This document shows, in pieces, positions 54,521 through 63,719 of a stretch of DNA of 64,000 bases. Numbering within the stretch: the stretch's first letter is position 1; each line of letters opens with the position of its first letter. Origin of the DNA: Triatoma infestans (taxonomy: Eukaryota; Arthropoda; Insecta; Hemiptera; Reduviidae); assembly GCA_011037195.1 (NCBI GenBank), contig JAAEAF010003382.1, positions 1-64,000 of the forward strand, given 5' to 3'. A program made the position numbers and the translations under genes. Under the pieces are notes generated by a model. The model searched no databases and was not told the origin of the DNA. It worked only from the letters and a program-made list of their open reading frames with translations.

Positions 54521-56174
54521 ACATTTCATGTATTAAAGTAAGTTAGTGACGTGCATTAAATGGAGTTCTATATATAAAGTTTTATAATTTATTAAGTATT
54601 GGCCGCAATTTTTTTTTCTCTGATTTATAGAGGGACTTTATGCAGCCCGCGCAAGCCGTCACTTTTATACCTGTACTTTAAAACGTAATTAAATAATGTG
54701 AACAAACTATCTCAGTTAATAGTTTACATGAAGATTTCTGATTATAGTTTTCGCTCAGAGTCTACTTGGTATTCGCTTTGATGATTATCCACTTTATCTT
54801 TACGATACTGGTTTTATTGTTATTTGATTTGGACACTAAACTTAATAATGATTCAATTTCTAAACTAAATGACATTATTACGTATTTTAACGCTTTAAAA
54901 GAATTTTCTTAAATCGAGCTGAAAAGGAAGCCCAAATATGTTCGTTGGACTTTCAATAAATTTCTATTTGTCAGTCTGTTTCTATTAGGAAACCATACAT
55001 GTTAATAGTGGGCAACTCTGCTAGAAGTGTTTATTTATTGTTGAAAATATATATACGTATATTTAGTTAGAGAATTATTTGGTCGCTAATAAATTGTACT
55101 TATATGGTTTCCAAATGTTTTTCTTTGTTTTAGTTGTTTTATTATATAACTTCATTCGTCCAGCCTTAATTCTCTTATTGTATACTTTGGCTTTATTAGG
55201 TTATTTGCATAAATAGATTAATTTTTTTTAGAATATATGTTAAAGACAGTTTTATAGTTAAGTGTACCTTCACTGTGATGAGTTTAGAAAGCCCTACCGT
55301 ACACCTGGAATCTTTCCAGCTGCCGCTCCATCCAAAAAAAAGGGCTTCAAACAGATGTTTATATTGTATACTTTTAACAAGAACTTTTCAAAAAAAGAAG
55401 TACTAAGTTTACTGTCCTGTCTGATATTTTCTCTTGTTGAAAATATCTTAATAATTTCCGGTACAGTTTTTTTTTTTTTTTTATGATTTTTCAAAATTGG
55501 ATTATCAGCAGAAACTCATGTTTTTGTGAATTCCTAAAAGTTAAAAAGTTTTAACACGAAGCGTATGATCAGAAGAAAGTTATTTAGGAGGAATATCTTC
55601 CCATAGATATAGGAAATTAAATATCTATCTGAACATAGATGAATTGGCCAAAGTTTCGTGTCCCATTTGTTGAACAGCTTCCATTATCAGCCGAAATAAA
55701 TCTATTAAACATTTTTCTAGATCGATACCTCAAAACAATTGCTGCTTTTTTTAAACTTCATCTTTTATTATGCAACATTACGCTAAGGAATAACACTTTT
55801 ACTTGCACCATTCCACACGAAATTGCGTGAGAACTTCAGTTCACTACAAATTTTTCGTAGTACAGAAAATAGTAATAATTTTTTTTTGAACATGAGGTAC
55901 TTTGGAAAATTTTATTCCATCAGTGGGAGAATTCTTTCGCATATTTGTGTAATTTTTCATTTTACAGTAAAAAAAAAAAAAAAAAAAAAAAAAATGTAAA
56001 TAATTTTGCTTTAAAGTTCATAGAGATCATGCTTATTTAATATAATAACAAGAAGTTTTAATTTCCTGGGAAATTACTTTTATTTATATAAATTTTTAAT
56101 AATATTTTACGTCATTAAAAAATAGGCTTGGGGGAAAAAGGCCCCCAAGATTTGCCAGACGGTGATTTTTACTT
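54521..56174. other. AT-rich, no gene
   Basis: Long A- and T-runs (55472-55483, 55969-55995). The short open stretch at 55262-55486 has no recognisable motif. Confidence 0.45.
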
Positions 56175-56270
56175 TGGGTAAGCAAGCCGCGGTTCCAGTA
56201 CTGAGGCCTTTGCAATCCAGGTTTGCTACCAACTGTAGCTTGCCGTTATGCTTTCACGGGAAACGAACAC
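56175..56270 (-). mobile_element. Possible SINE-3 body fragment
   Basis: GCGGTTCCAGTACTGAGG and GGTTTGCTACCAACTGTAG resemble 51108-51165 of SINE-3 in the same relative orientation. The similarity is short and interrupted. Confidence 0.3.
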
Positions 56271-56478
56271 TGAACACTCGAACTTTTTTTTTTTTTTTTT
56301 TTCATCTTACAAATTTTTTTTTTTATGTTTCATACAATAAATTAAAAAAAAAAAAAAAAAGCTGTTTATTGTAGGGACAGAGAGCGCTAGTGTCGTTTTT
56401 CCAGATATATCTTAAGTTATTTTGTGTTTCTTATTTTATTTCAAGCTAAATTAATTTAATAATTTTTTATAATAAAGA

Positions 56479-57713
56479 CAGTGAAAAAAATGTTAAACAC
56501 GAAAACGACGCTTAACATGAAGAAAAATCGGTTAACACGAAATAATACTGTGGTCCTGACAAAATACTATGTCATTTCATATATTTTTTTTGTTTCTTTT
56601 AACACGAAACAAAAAACGCTTAACACGAAAAGTTTTCACTTCTCAGACGAACAGAATATACCTGTTTTCTGCAGCGCATCGTCATCCAGATTTTTTGGCT
56701 AATTTTTTTTTTTCCGTTAGACTGAACAAAATAAACAATGGCTGCCACTGTTGCTACGTTATCGCTTGTCTTTGGGTAGGAAGAGGCACTGCCAATCGTC
56801 AAAACATTTCAATTTATTAGTCATTTAGTTTGTGAATACGGTGATGGCTGTGTCGAAGTCAGTGAATCCGCGCAACAGAAATGCAGAACATCATAAAAAG
56901 TATGCGCAGTTACTTAAGGCGCGTTCTCATGAGTCAAATTTAGTTGTCCGATTTTTTAATTGATCTGCAAAAGTTGAATGCGACTTGAATCAGTTTTGAT
57001 TCATACGTTTCAACTAAAATCGATCTAACCGTTTCAATAACGACACGGAACATTCTATGTGTTGATGAAAGCAAACTGAGAGGCCAATTGGGCGATTCGG
57101 AGGTTCACACTTGTGAATACTTGAAAGATGGCGGGTTCAACTGAAAGATACGTCATACTTGAACGATAAAGTTTGACTCGGTCAAACATTTGTTGATCCA
57201 CTAAAAAGTTGATCAACTTTATTGAAAGAAAAGGTTCTCACTAGGTTTTTCATTCCACTTCTGTTGATCAACTAAAATCGGTCATCTAAACTTGACTCTT
57301 GAGAACGCGCCCTTTGATGAGTATTCAAATGGCGAAATAAATAAAATGATGGATGATATCGAACAATTTGTCGACAATTTGATGTTGGAAAAGGTACTGC
57401 AAAAAAAAAAAATTAAAAATTTCTTTCCAAAAAAACAATATTTTTTTATTAAATACATATATGTACATATAATTATTTATGTATCTAATATGATGTGTTG
57501 TAACATATATATTTTCCGTACACAATATCGCATTTTTATATATATGTAAGTGTAGACTGTCAATGTATGTACCTACAAGTGTAAATTTTAGCAAAAAAAC
57601 GAATAATTAAATTTGTCGACATTGAAAATTTTGCTGAGTTTTTTTGGCGTGCATCTTTTAACACGAAAAATTATTTTTATCCCCTCAGTTTCGTGTTAAA
57701 CGTTTTCATACTG
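56479..57713. mobile_element. TIR DNA element, copy 2, with nested MITE
   Basis: Left end CAGTGAAAAAAATGTTAAAC, right end the reverse of CGTGTTAAACGTTTTCATAC followed by TG, with TA just outside the right end. Shared internal sequence (GAACAGAATATACCTGTTTT, AATAAACAATGGCTGCCA) lies inverted in copy 1. A short frame (MAVSKSVNPRNRN region at ~56842-56915) may be the start of a lost ORF that the MITE interrupts, continuing at 57314 (FDEYSNGEINKMMDDIEQF). No DDE motif seen. Longer than copy 1 and closer to an ancestral element. Confidence 0.65.
56916..57313. mobile_element. MITE with GGCGCGTTCTCA terminal repeats
   Basis: Left AAGGCGCGTTCTCATGAGTC and the right end, reversed, AAGGGCGCGTTCTCAAGAGT are inverted repeats. 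Inside, GTTGATCAACT-type subrepeats recur. The target duplication is unclear, so the superfamily is not assigned. It lies wholly within the TIR element and is younger than it. Confidence 0.65.
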
Positions 57714-58554
57714 TACAGGATGATGAAATGTGTTCATTGCTGCAGACGAAGATTACATATATAAGGAGGTAAACTAAATATAGATATTTCTTCAAGTATT
57801 GCGGATCTAATGTACATTCTGTATTATTAGAAAACGTACGCTTTTTAATTCAGTTTTTAACCAAATAAAACGTTCGTTCCTTTTTCACGAAATAGAGTGA
57901 CCTCTGACGTAATTCTACGTTAAAAATTGTTTGTAAAATGCTGAATATACATAAGTAACAAACAGATCTACCACAATATTGATAGCATCATTTTTCCAAG
58001 TAAAGTTTCTGGAACAATTATGGTGTTAGCACAATATTAGAACAATATTGTATTTTACCATTAAAAATATAATCACTTTAAGTTTAAAGAAAACCGTTGA
58101 GATTAAGTCGTTTCACAATTGTGTTATTTGTCACTTATTATAGCTTGCCTACTTTTTAAGATCCAATTCACAAAAATTTAAATAGAAAATATCTTAATTG
58201 TTACACCGGCCAAAGTTTTTTTTTTTTTTTTTTTTTAAAATTTGTTACCATCTGCAGGTTATTATTGAATGATTAAACTGTATTAGCAAAAAAATTAATG
58301 ATTAACAGTTTTAAAACGGTTAGTATGCAGTAGAGATTCTGTTGATGTTTTAGAAACTATAATATATAACTATCAATGCCAAGTTTAAATTACAGACATG
58401 ACCGGTGTAAACCATAGTATAAACTGTGATTTTTTATGCTTTTCTATTTATAGGTAAATATTTTTGTACCATTATCAACAGTGGTTTAATATTGTTATAT
58501 TCTTAATATATATTATGGAGTTTCTTTTAAAATTAAAATAAGATTGTCAGTAAA
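57714..58554. other. AT-rich, no gene
   Basis: T-run at 58218-58236. No recognised element. Confidence 0.45.
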
Positions 58555-58848
58555 TATTGTAGCAGCTTTGATAGAATTCCAAATGAGAAGAAAATCGATC
58601 ATCCGGAAGTGCGTCTTTAGAGAGTAGATTTTGGTGTTTGTTTTTTAATTTTTCTCGAAAATGGCCGTAGGGTTTTTCTTGAAACATGAAACTGCAAAGA
58701 TATCAATCTATCACTTTTTTGATACATTTTTTCCCGGAAAATGCCATTTTAGGAGTGTTTTTGAAGGACCTCTGTCAGTTTTGTTCACATTTGAACTGCC
58801 CCCACTAGTTTTGTTGTTAGAGATGGTTGCCACGCCACGTATTTATAA
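58555..58848 (+). mobile_element. Family H diverged monomer
   Basis: CATCCGGAAGTGCGTCTT, TCTCGAAAATGGCCGTAGGG and TTTTTCCCGGAAAATGCCAT are older-type monomer phrases. Its right edge is at the Helitron end. Confidence 0.5.
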
Positions 58849-58974
58849 TACTAGCTAACCCGACCACGCTTCGTTGTGGCTCAGTCTGTTTTTTAGGCTT
58901 AACCATGCGCGATTTTGATAATTTGTTTCGACGTTTTTGGAATACCCTGTCTACTAATTCTTTTTTGAATGGGA

Positions 58975-59135
58975 CGGGTTATGAGCATGGACTTGTAACT
59001 GGGAGGACCCCAGTTCGAGCCCCGCGTATAACTGCTAAATTTTATATTCGTATGAAAAATGTTAACAGTAAAGTAGGTGCTTCCGCCCCCGTCCACGACG
59101 CCTAATTTGGTAGTTGGACGTTGAGCCCGCCTGAA
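58975..59135 (+). mobile_element. SINE-2 inside the Helitron
   Basis: GGTTATGAGCATGGACTTGT with loop CTTGTAA-type anticodon arm (TGT), B box CAGTTCGAGCCCCGCG, then the SINE-2 body (AAAGTAGGTGCTTCCGCC, GTAGTTGGACGTTGAG, CCCGCCTGAAAAAG). The first ~15 bases of the head are missing. Opposite in strand to the Helitron. Confidence 0.75.
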
Positions 59136-59174
59136 AAAGTAGGCATTACCTTACTTTTGAATGTACAATGTTGC

Positions 59175-59915
59175 AGAAATTAGATGGAAGGTGATTTTTC
59201 CCGTTTCCGGATTTGTAGGAGCAGTGCCGTTACCGAGTTCGAGCAATTGTCTTGAAAATATGGCAGCTATTGGATCGTTTTGAAGTTGAACTCTCGTATT
59301 CGATGTTAAATGAATTTTTTTTTACTGTGCTCCAAAGAGTTGAATATTTCAAGCAGGCATGCAATTCGTCAGCTGGAGTTGAGCGAGGTATCACTGGAAA
59401 CGTTTGCCTGAAGTCACTGGTTAGTTACACCAATGCTCCACCAAATGGAACCTGATTATTTCGCAAGTCTTTCAGTGTATGGTCTAATGCTTCCACTGGC
59501 TTCTTATAAGCCATTGTACACTCATCCCATACAATGATTTTTGCACGTCCGAAGAACCTTTCCCATTCCCGATGTTTTAGAAATGTTACATGTTGGGTTT
59601 TCTGTGAAGTGCATGTTTAAGTCATGACAGTTTAAGAGCTGAATGCGCTGTTCTACCTCCTTCCATCAACGTAGCAGCAATACCTGAAGAAGCAAGTGCT
59701 AACGCAATATGGCCGTTTGAACGGATTTTAGCTCGGAATTTCCCGTTTCCGTGGGAACATCGGAATAGTTGAGAAAGAAGTTCAGAGAGTGAGCCACCAT
59801 TGCAACGCATCTGAGCCTGTTTCTGCCAACCTCGCGAAACGCTCGGAGAAGTTCTCGTTTCCCGAGTGGGAACTTCGGAATAAAAAGTATATATAAACAC
59901 TCTTATATAGAAATG
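59175..59915 (-). pseudogene. Helitron PIF1-like helicase remnant
   Basis: In minus-strand order across shifting frames: ALALASSGIAATLMEGGRTA and HSALKL (59715-59625, motif Ia region), HREWERFFGRAKIIVWDECT (Walker B-type DEC, ~59580-59520), MAYKKPVEALDHTLKDLRN, PFGGALV, and DFRQTFPVIPRSTPADELH (59425-59370, motif III). These are diagnostic of the Helitron PIF1-type helicase, which unwinds DNA during rolling-circle transposition. Stops and frameshifts disable it, and Walker A is not preserved. Confidence 0.8.
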
Positions 59916-60016
59916 CAACGTTGTATAAAAATTTCAAGTCAATCCATCGACCACTTTTCGAGTTTTTCGGCCACAAACATACGGATGTTGAATTTTTATA
60001 TATATATATTTATAGA

Positions 60017-60275
60017 TATATTCGAGTATACTCACCGGCAAAAAATTTCTGACACTTGAAAAATTTACTATTTCTATATATTGTTTGTAATTTTTTAATC
60101 AATTTTAATCATTCGTAACGTTTATAGGTTAATTGATTTTCAAAATTAAACAAATAAATAGTATTATGTAGGAAATTTAAAAAAATTAATTAAAAAAAAA
60201 AAAATGTGAATCTGGAAAATGTTATTTATCTGTTTTTTTTAATATTTTTTTTATTTTTATTAATTTTACATTATT
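60017..60275. other. AT-rich spacer
   Basis: Low-complexity AT between the Helitron and the next family H copy. Nothing recognised. Confidence 0.4.
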
Positions 60276-61142
60276 ACTTTCTTTTATTCCTAGTAAGAGG
60301 AAGTACTGTAATCATGTCAAATTTTCGATATCGAGTTTTCACCGGAAATATCCGTTTTAGGTCCCCTGAGTCCAAATAAGTGGTTTTTAGCAAATGGTGT
60401 GTGTGTGTGTGTGTGTATGTATGTAGGTAGGTATGTATGTATGTGAACAGCATAGCCCAGAAACGAAAAACCGCAGAAACTTGAAACTTGATATTACGTT
60501 TAAGTATCACCAGGCATACCAACTACACATACAAAGAGCTACAACTTTTATTTGAAACATTTCTCCGGGAAAATTCGTTTAAGGCACTTCTGGGGGAGGA
60601 GTGGGGTTACGTTTTCATCTTAACTGCTATTTTAAGTTTATTAGACAATTCTTTCATCTAAATCATGTGGATTAAAATTTAATATGTTGTTGGAATTCCG
60701 AGTTTGAAAAAAAATCGGATAACCGGAAGTACGTTTGTTTTAACATTTTGCTAAATAATTTTTTCAGTTTTTCGCCATTTTCTTGAAACTTCGTATATAA
60801 ACTAAACATGCAAAGATCTACATCTTTTATTCAAAACATATCTATGGGAAAATTCATTTAAAGGCACTTTTAGGGGAGGGATGGGGTTACAGCTTCCTCT
60901 AAATTGGTATCACAGTTGATTATATACAATTCTATCATCCAAACAAAATTAATTAGAAATACATAGATGGCCAAAATTCCAAGTTTTAAGAAAATTACTA
61001 AGCCGGAAGTGCGCATTTACTGAAAAGTTTTGTCAGTTTTCGACGAATTTCGTTAAATTTGGTACACAAAGTATAACATTTCTCAATTATAATTTTGAGA
61101 ACAGGAGTAAGAGAAAGTTGTGTGAGTGTTCCACACCAGATT
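60276..61142 (+). mobile_element. Family H copy with internal deletion
   Basis: 5' end ACTTTCTTTTATTCCTAGTA, (GT)n at 60397-60416 continuing as (ATGT)/(AGGT) units to 60441, AACAGCATAGCCCAGAAACG. Most of the first monomer start is deleted after TATCACCAGGCATA. Monomer markers lie at 60723 and 61002. The 3' repeat GGAGTAAGAGAAAGT and hairpin, with one mismatch (TCCACAC), end at 61142. Confidence 0.8.
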
Positions 61143-61162
61143 TTTTTTTTAGTGGAAAGGTG

Positions 61163-62180
61163 CTAATACCGAGTACTTCCTCTTGTCTTTATTACAGCTC
61201 CTAGGCGTCTCGGCATTACCAGAATCAAGCGGGAAATTTCGTTTTGTGAGATTAGAGCCCATTCGTCTTGAAATGCCTTTTCTAGCCCTGAAGCGTCCCA
61301 AAAAGCACTCTCCGATCTCTTATTCGTCTTCCAAGCATATCGCACAGATGCTCTATGGGATTTAAGTTAGGACAACGGGCATGCCAGTTTAGGAAGTGAA
61401 TATTATGGTTATTTAAGAAAGACATGCAATATATGGGCTGTTTGTGGACAAGCGAAATCGTGCATTAGCACAAACTCCTCACCTATCTCCAGCATGATAG
61501 AAACCACATGTAGTTGCAGTATATTCGCCAAATACCACTCAGCAGTCCTGGAACCTTTTCGAACGATCACTAACATTTACGTCTTTGTAAACTGAAACCT
61601 GCCCAAACCATCAGAGAGCTTCGTTGTAAAGGCCTAGTGAGAAAAAAATTGCATTGTGCAAATCTCTTACCTCTTCTCCTCCACACTCGTTCACAGCCGT
61701 CTGGAGCCAGCCCTTAAGGCAAATCGGTATTCGTCAGTAAACAAAATACACTTAACCACTGCTTGATGACCAATTAATGTATTGCCGAGCAAACTCAAGG
61801 CGAGAAATTCGCTGCTCCCTGGATTGTTCTGGCACTCTTGTGCGGTGAAAAGCCATCAAATCTTGCTCATCAATCTCCTTCGAGCTATTCTCTAAAAAAT
61901 TTGAACACCTCGAACTTCTTGGAGGCGTTGAACTATTTCAACAGATGTGTAGAGGACGATTTCGTGCAACTGTCAGTGTCAGAAAACGGTCGTCCTGCAG
62001 TTCATTGGCCTTTGAACCCTTTGAGCCTGGCCTTCTTGAGTATGAGCCTGTTTCTCTATAACTCTGCACTTGCATCTCGCAGAGTTCGGTGGGGAACACT
62101 AGCAGCAATGGCTGCATATCTGATGGAGCGACCGTCATCAATAAGTGCTACAAGGCACGTACGGCATTCTAGGTACTAAG
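61163..62180 (-). pseudogene. Tc1-like transposase pseudogene
   Basis: The minus strand gives an N-terminal HTH part (RETGSYSRRPGSKGSK, ELQDDRFLTLTVARNRPLHI) and FTDEYRFALRAGSRR (around the second catalytic Asp). The C-terminal signature follows: CPNLNPIEHLCDMLGRRIRD (third acidic residue in NPIEH), then EWALISQNEISRLILVMPRR and VIKTRGSTRY with a stop at 61163. Multiple stops and shifts. Size fits a ~1.0 kb Tc1 ORF. TIRs were not found, and the left end lies 20 bp from a family H end. Confidence 0.8.
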
Positions 62181-62571
62181 GGCCAATTTTGAAATTTTAA
62201 TTTTAATTTTCTTAGTCAAGAGACAACCTAAAGCGAAGTTAAAGCAAATAAAAATCAATCCGAACTGAATAAAAATAAACAAATTGATAATGAACACAAA
62301 CTAATAAGCATTTTTTCTTTATTTAATTTTTTTTAATGCTACACGTGTAATTTACAAAATGCAATTTACTCTAAAAATGTTAACTATCAATTGGCTAAAC
62401 AAAATAACTGGTGAAAACAGACCAGACAATGTTTTGTTTATTTATTAAATGTAATTTTTAAAGTGGCCAGAATTGTTTGCTGGTGAGAGTATATATATAT
62501 AAAACTAAATGTTTGTAAACAATGCAATTTTTATGGAAATTTGTCAATTAAATTGTATTAATTGCAGCAAA
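62181..62571. other. AT-rich, no gene
   Basis: Ends in a decayed family H 3' module (GGAAATTTGTCAATTAAATT at 62537-62556). Confidence 0.4.
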
Positions 62572-62610
62572 AAGAAGTTGTGTGAGTGTTTCACATCAAT
62601 CATTTTTTTT
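62572..62610 (+). mobile_element. Family H 3' terminal hairpin
   Basis: AAGAAGTTGTGTGAGTGTTT then CACATCAATCA and a T-run: the conserved 3' hairpin and flank, with subterminal repeat eroded. Confidence 0.55.
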
Positions 62611-63024
62611 TTTTCCTTTTAAGGATTAAAAATTAAAGAAGATAAGCGAATTATTTTTTGTATTTTTTTTTTTTGCGGGTGCAATTGGACAACAGAGGAA
62701 ACTGATTTTAGTTATTCTCGACTAAAATCCTCTATTATTTATTTTCCTAACAATACCTCATAATTGCCTCACCCCAGCGTTAAACACGTTCTCTCTACTT
62801 TAACAAAGTATTGTTGTGATTATAGTATTGATTGACGGTTTTTATCACATCATTACGTCATGATTAAATATTATTTACTTATTTATAATATTATATATTT
62901 TTTTTTTTATTGCTATTCCATTAATTTTAAAAAGGGAACAACAAAGTTTTATTATAAACTTAATTGAATATGGTTTTAACAGTCCAAATTATAGCGAATA
63001 ATTCCCTTTTTATTTTTTTCTTAC
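62611..63024. other. AT-rich, no gene
   Basis: T-runs and AT-rich unique sequence. Confidence 0.45.
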
Positions 63025-63244
63025 GATTATAAGAGGAAGTATTGCAATGATGTCAGATTTTTCGTATTGGTGCTTGTAACTGAAATAGCTTGAGTAAAAA
63101 GGCATTTCCGGCCAACCGATTTTCTTTAAACCCAGAATGTTGACAACTTATATAATTCTAATTACTATTTGTTGTGGTGGTTGGTTCCGCAGAGCTGGAA
63201 AGCATCAGAGACATTTTCCGTGGTAGCCTGCTTCATTTTGTGGT

Positions 63245-63282
63245 CATCGACCGGTTTCGGGCGTTCGCCCATCTTCAGGATG
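63245..63282 (-). ncRNA. Hammerhead ribozyme motif, Pal 4
   Basis: On the minus strand: CATC, core CTGAAGA, extra T, stem II GGGC / GCCC with GAAC loop, GAAA, ACCGGT, GTC, then GATG closing stem I with CATC. Identical in every paired and core position to the Pal 2 motif, although this one is on the opposite arm. Confidence 0.75.
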
Positions 63283-63334
63283 CGTTTTTCAGACAGTGTG
63301 GCAACACAGACTCGCACAGAGTAACTTAGTTTCA

Positions 63335-63455
63335 CACTAACTGAGTTACTCAGTTACTCAGTTGTTACTCAGTTAGTCCTGAAGATTACTCAGTAACTCA
63401 GTTATTACTCAGATTACTCAGTATTACTCAGTTACTCAGTTAGTCCTCAGTTAGT
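63335..63455. repeat. Minisatellite (GTTACTCA)n-like
   Basis: Irregular runs of GTTACTCA, ATTACTCA and GTTAGTCC units, about 8 bp each, filling the loop of Pal 4. Confidence 0.75.
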
Positions 63456-63719
63456 GTGAAACTAAGTTACTCTGTGCGAGTCTGTGTTGTCACACTGTCT
63501 GAAAAACGCATCCTGAAGATGGACAAACCCCCCGACACCGGTCGATGACCACAAAAAAGATGCACGCTATCACGGAAAATATCTCTGATAATATTATTTA
63601 GATGATAGAATTCGCAAAATTTGCAAAAAAGAGCAATCGGCATACTAAACTCCGTATTATGGAGCGTCAATATTTTAAATAGTACCCAAAAAATAATATA
63701 TAGCAACCTGGCACAAAGT

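Larger units (their letters stand above)
58851..60016 (-). mobile_element. Helitron, internally decayed, with SINE-2 inside
   Basis: On the minus strand it begins TCTATAAATATATATA at 60016, preceded by A. It ends with a GC-rich hairpin (CCAC..GTGG near 58882-58867), ~9 bases, then CTAG at 58854-58851 followed by T. A|TC...CTAG|T is the canonical Helitron boundary. The body encodes helicase fragments on the same strand. The length of ~1.17 kb means the Rep part is lost. Confidence 0.7.
63171..63590. mobile_element. Pal element 4: palindrome with hammerhead motifs and minisatellite core
   Basis: It starts GTTGTGGTGGTTGGTTCCGC (extension as in Pal 2), with arms about 63205-63330 and 63455-63590. 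Flanks AATTACTATTT (63160-63170) and AATATTATTT (after 63590) resemble a target-site duplication. The ~125 bp between arms is made of GTTACTCA-like units, so the loop is itself a minisatellite. The left arm has an intact core on the minus strand. The right arm (63509-63547, plus) has GACA for GAAA, an inserted C and a destroyed stem II. Confidence 0.8.
63025..63620 (+). mobile_element. Family H diverged fragment split by Pal 4
   Basis: 5' phrase TATAAGAGGAAGTATTGCAA (63030), TTTCCGGCCAACCGATTTTC, CAACTTATATAATTCTAATT up to 63170. It resumes after the palindrome with TATTATTTAGATGATAGAAT (63593-63612). Confidence 0.5.

Noticed and set aside
56842..57460. Intact host gene across the TIR element
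   Set aside because: The two short frames lie inside a TIR element and are separated by a MITE. Parts are low complexity.
59252..59455. Plus-strand frame as a gene
   Set aside because: Antisense to the Helitron helicase remnant, which gives recognisable motifs on the minus strand.
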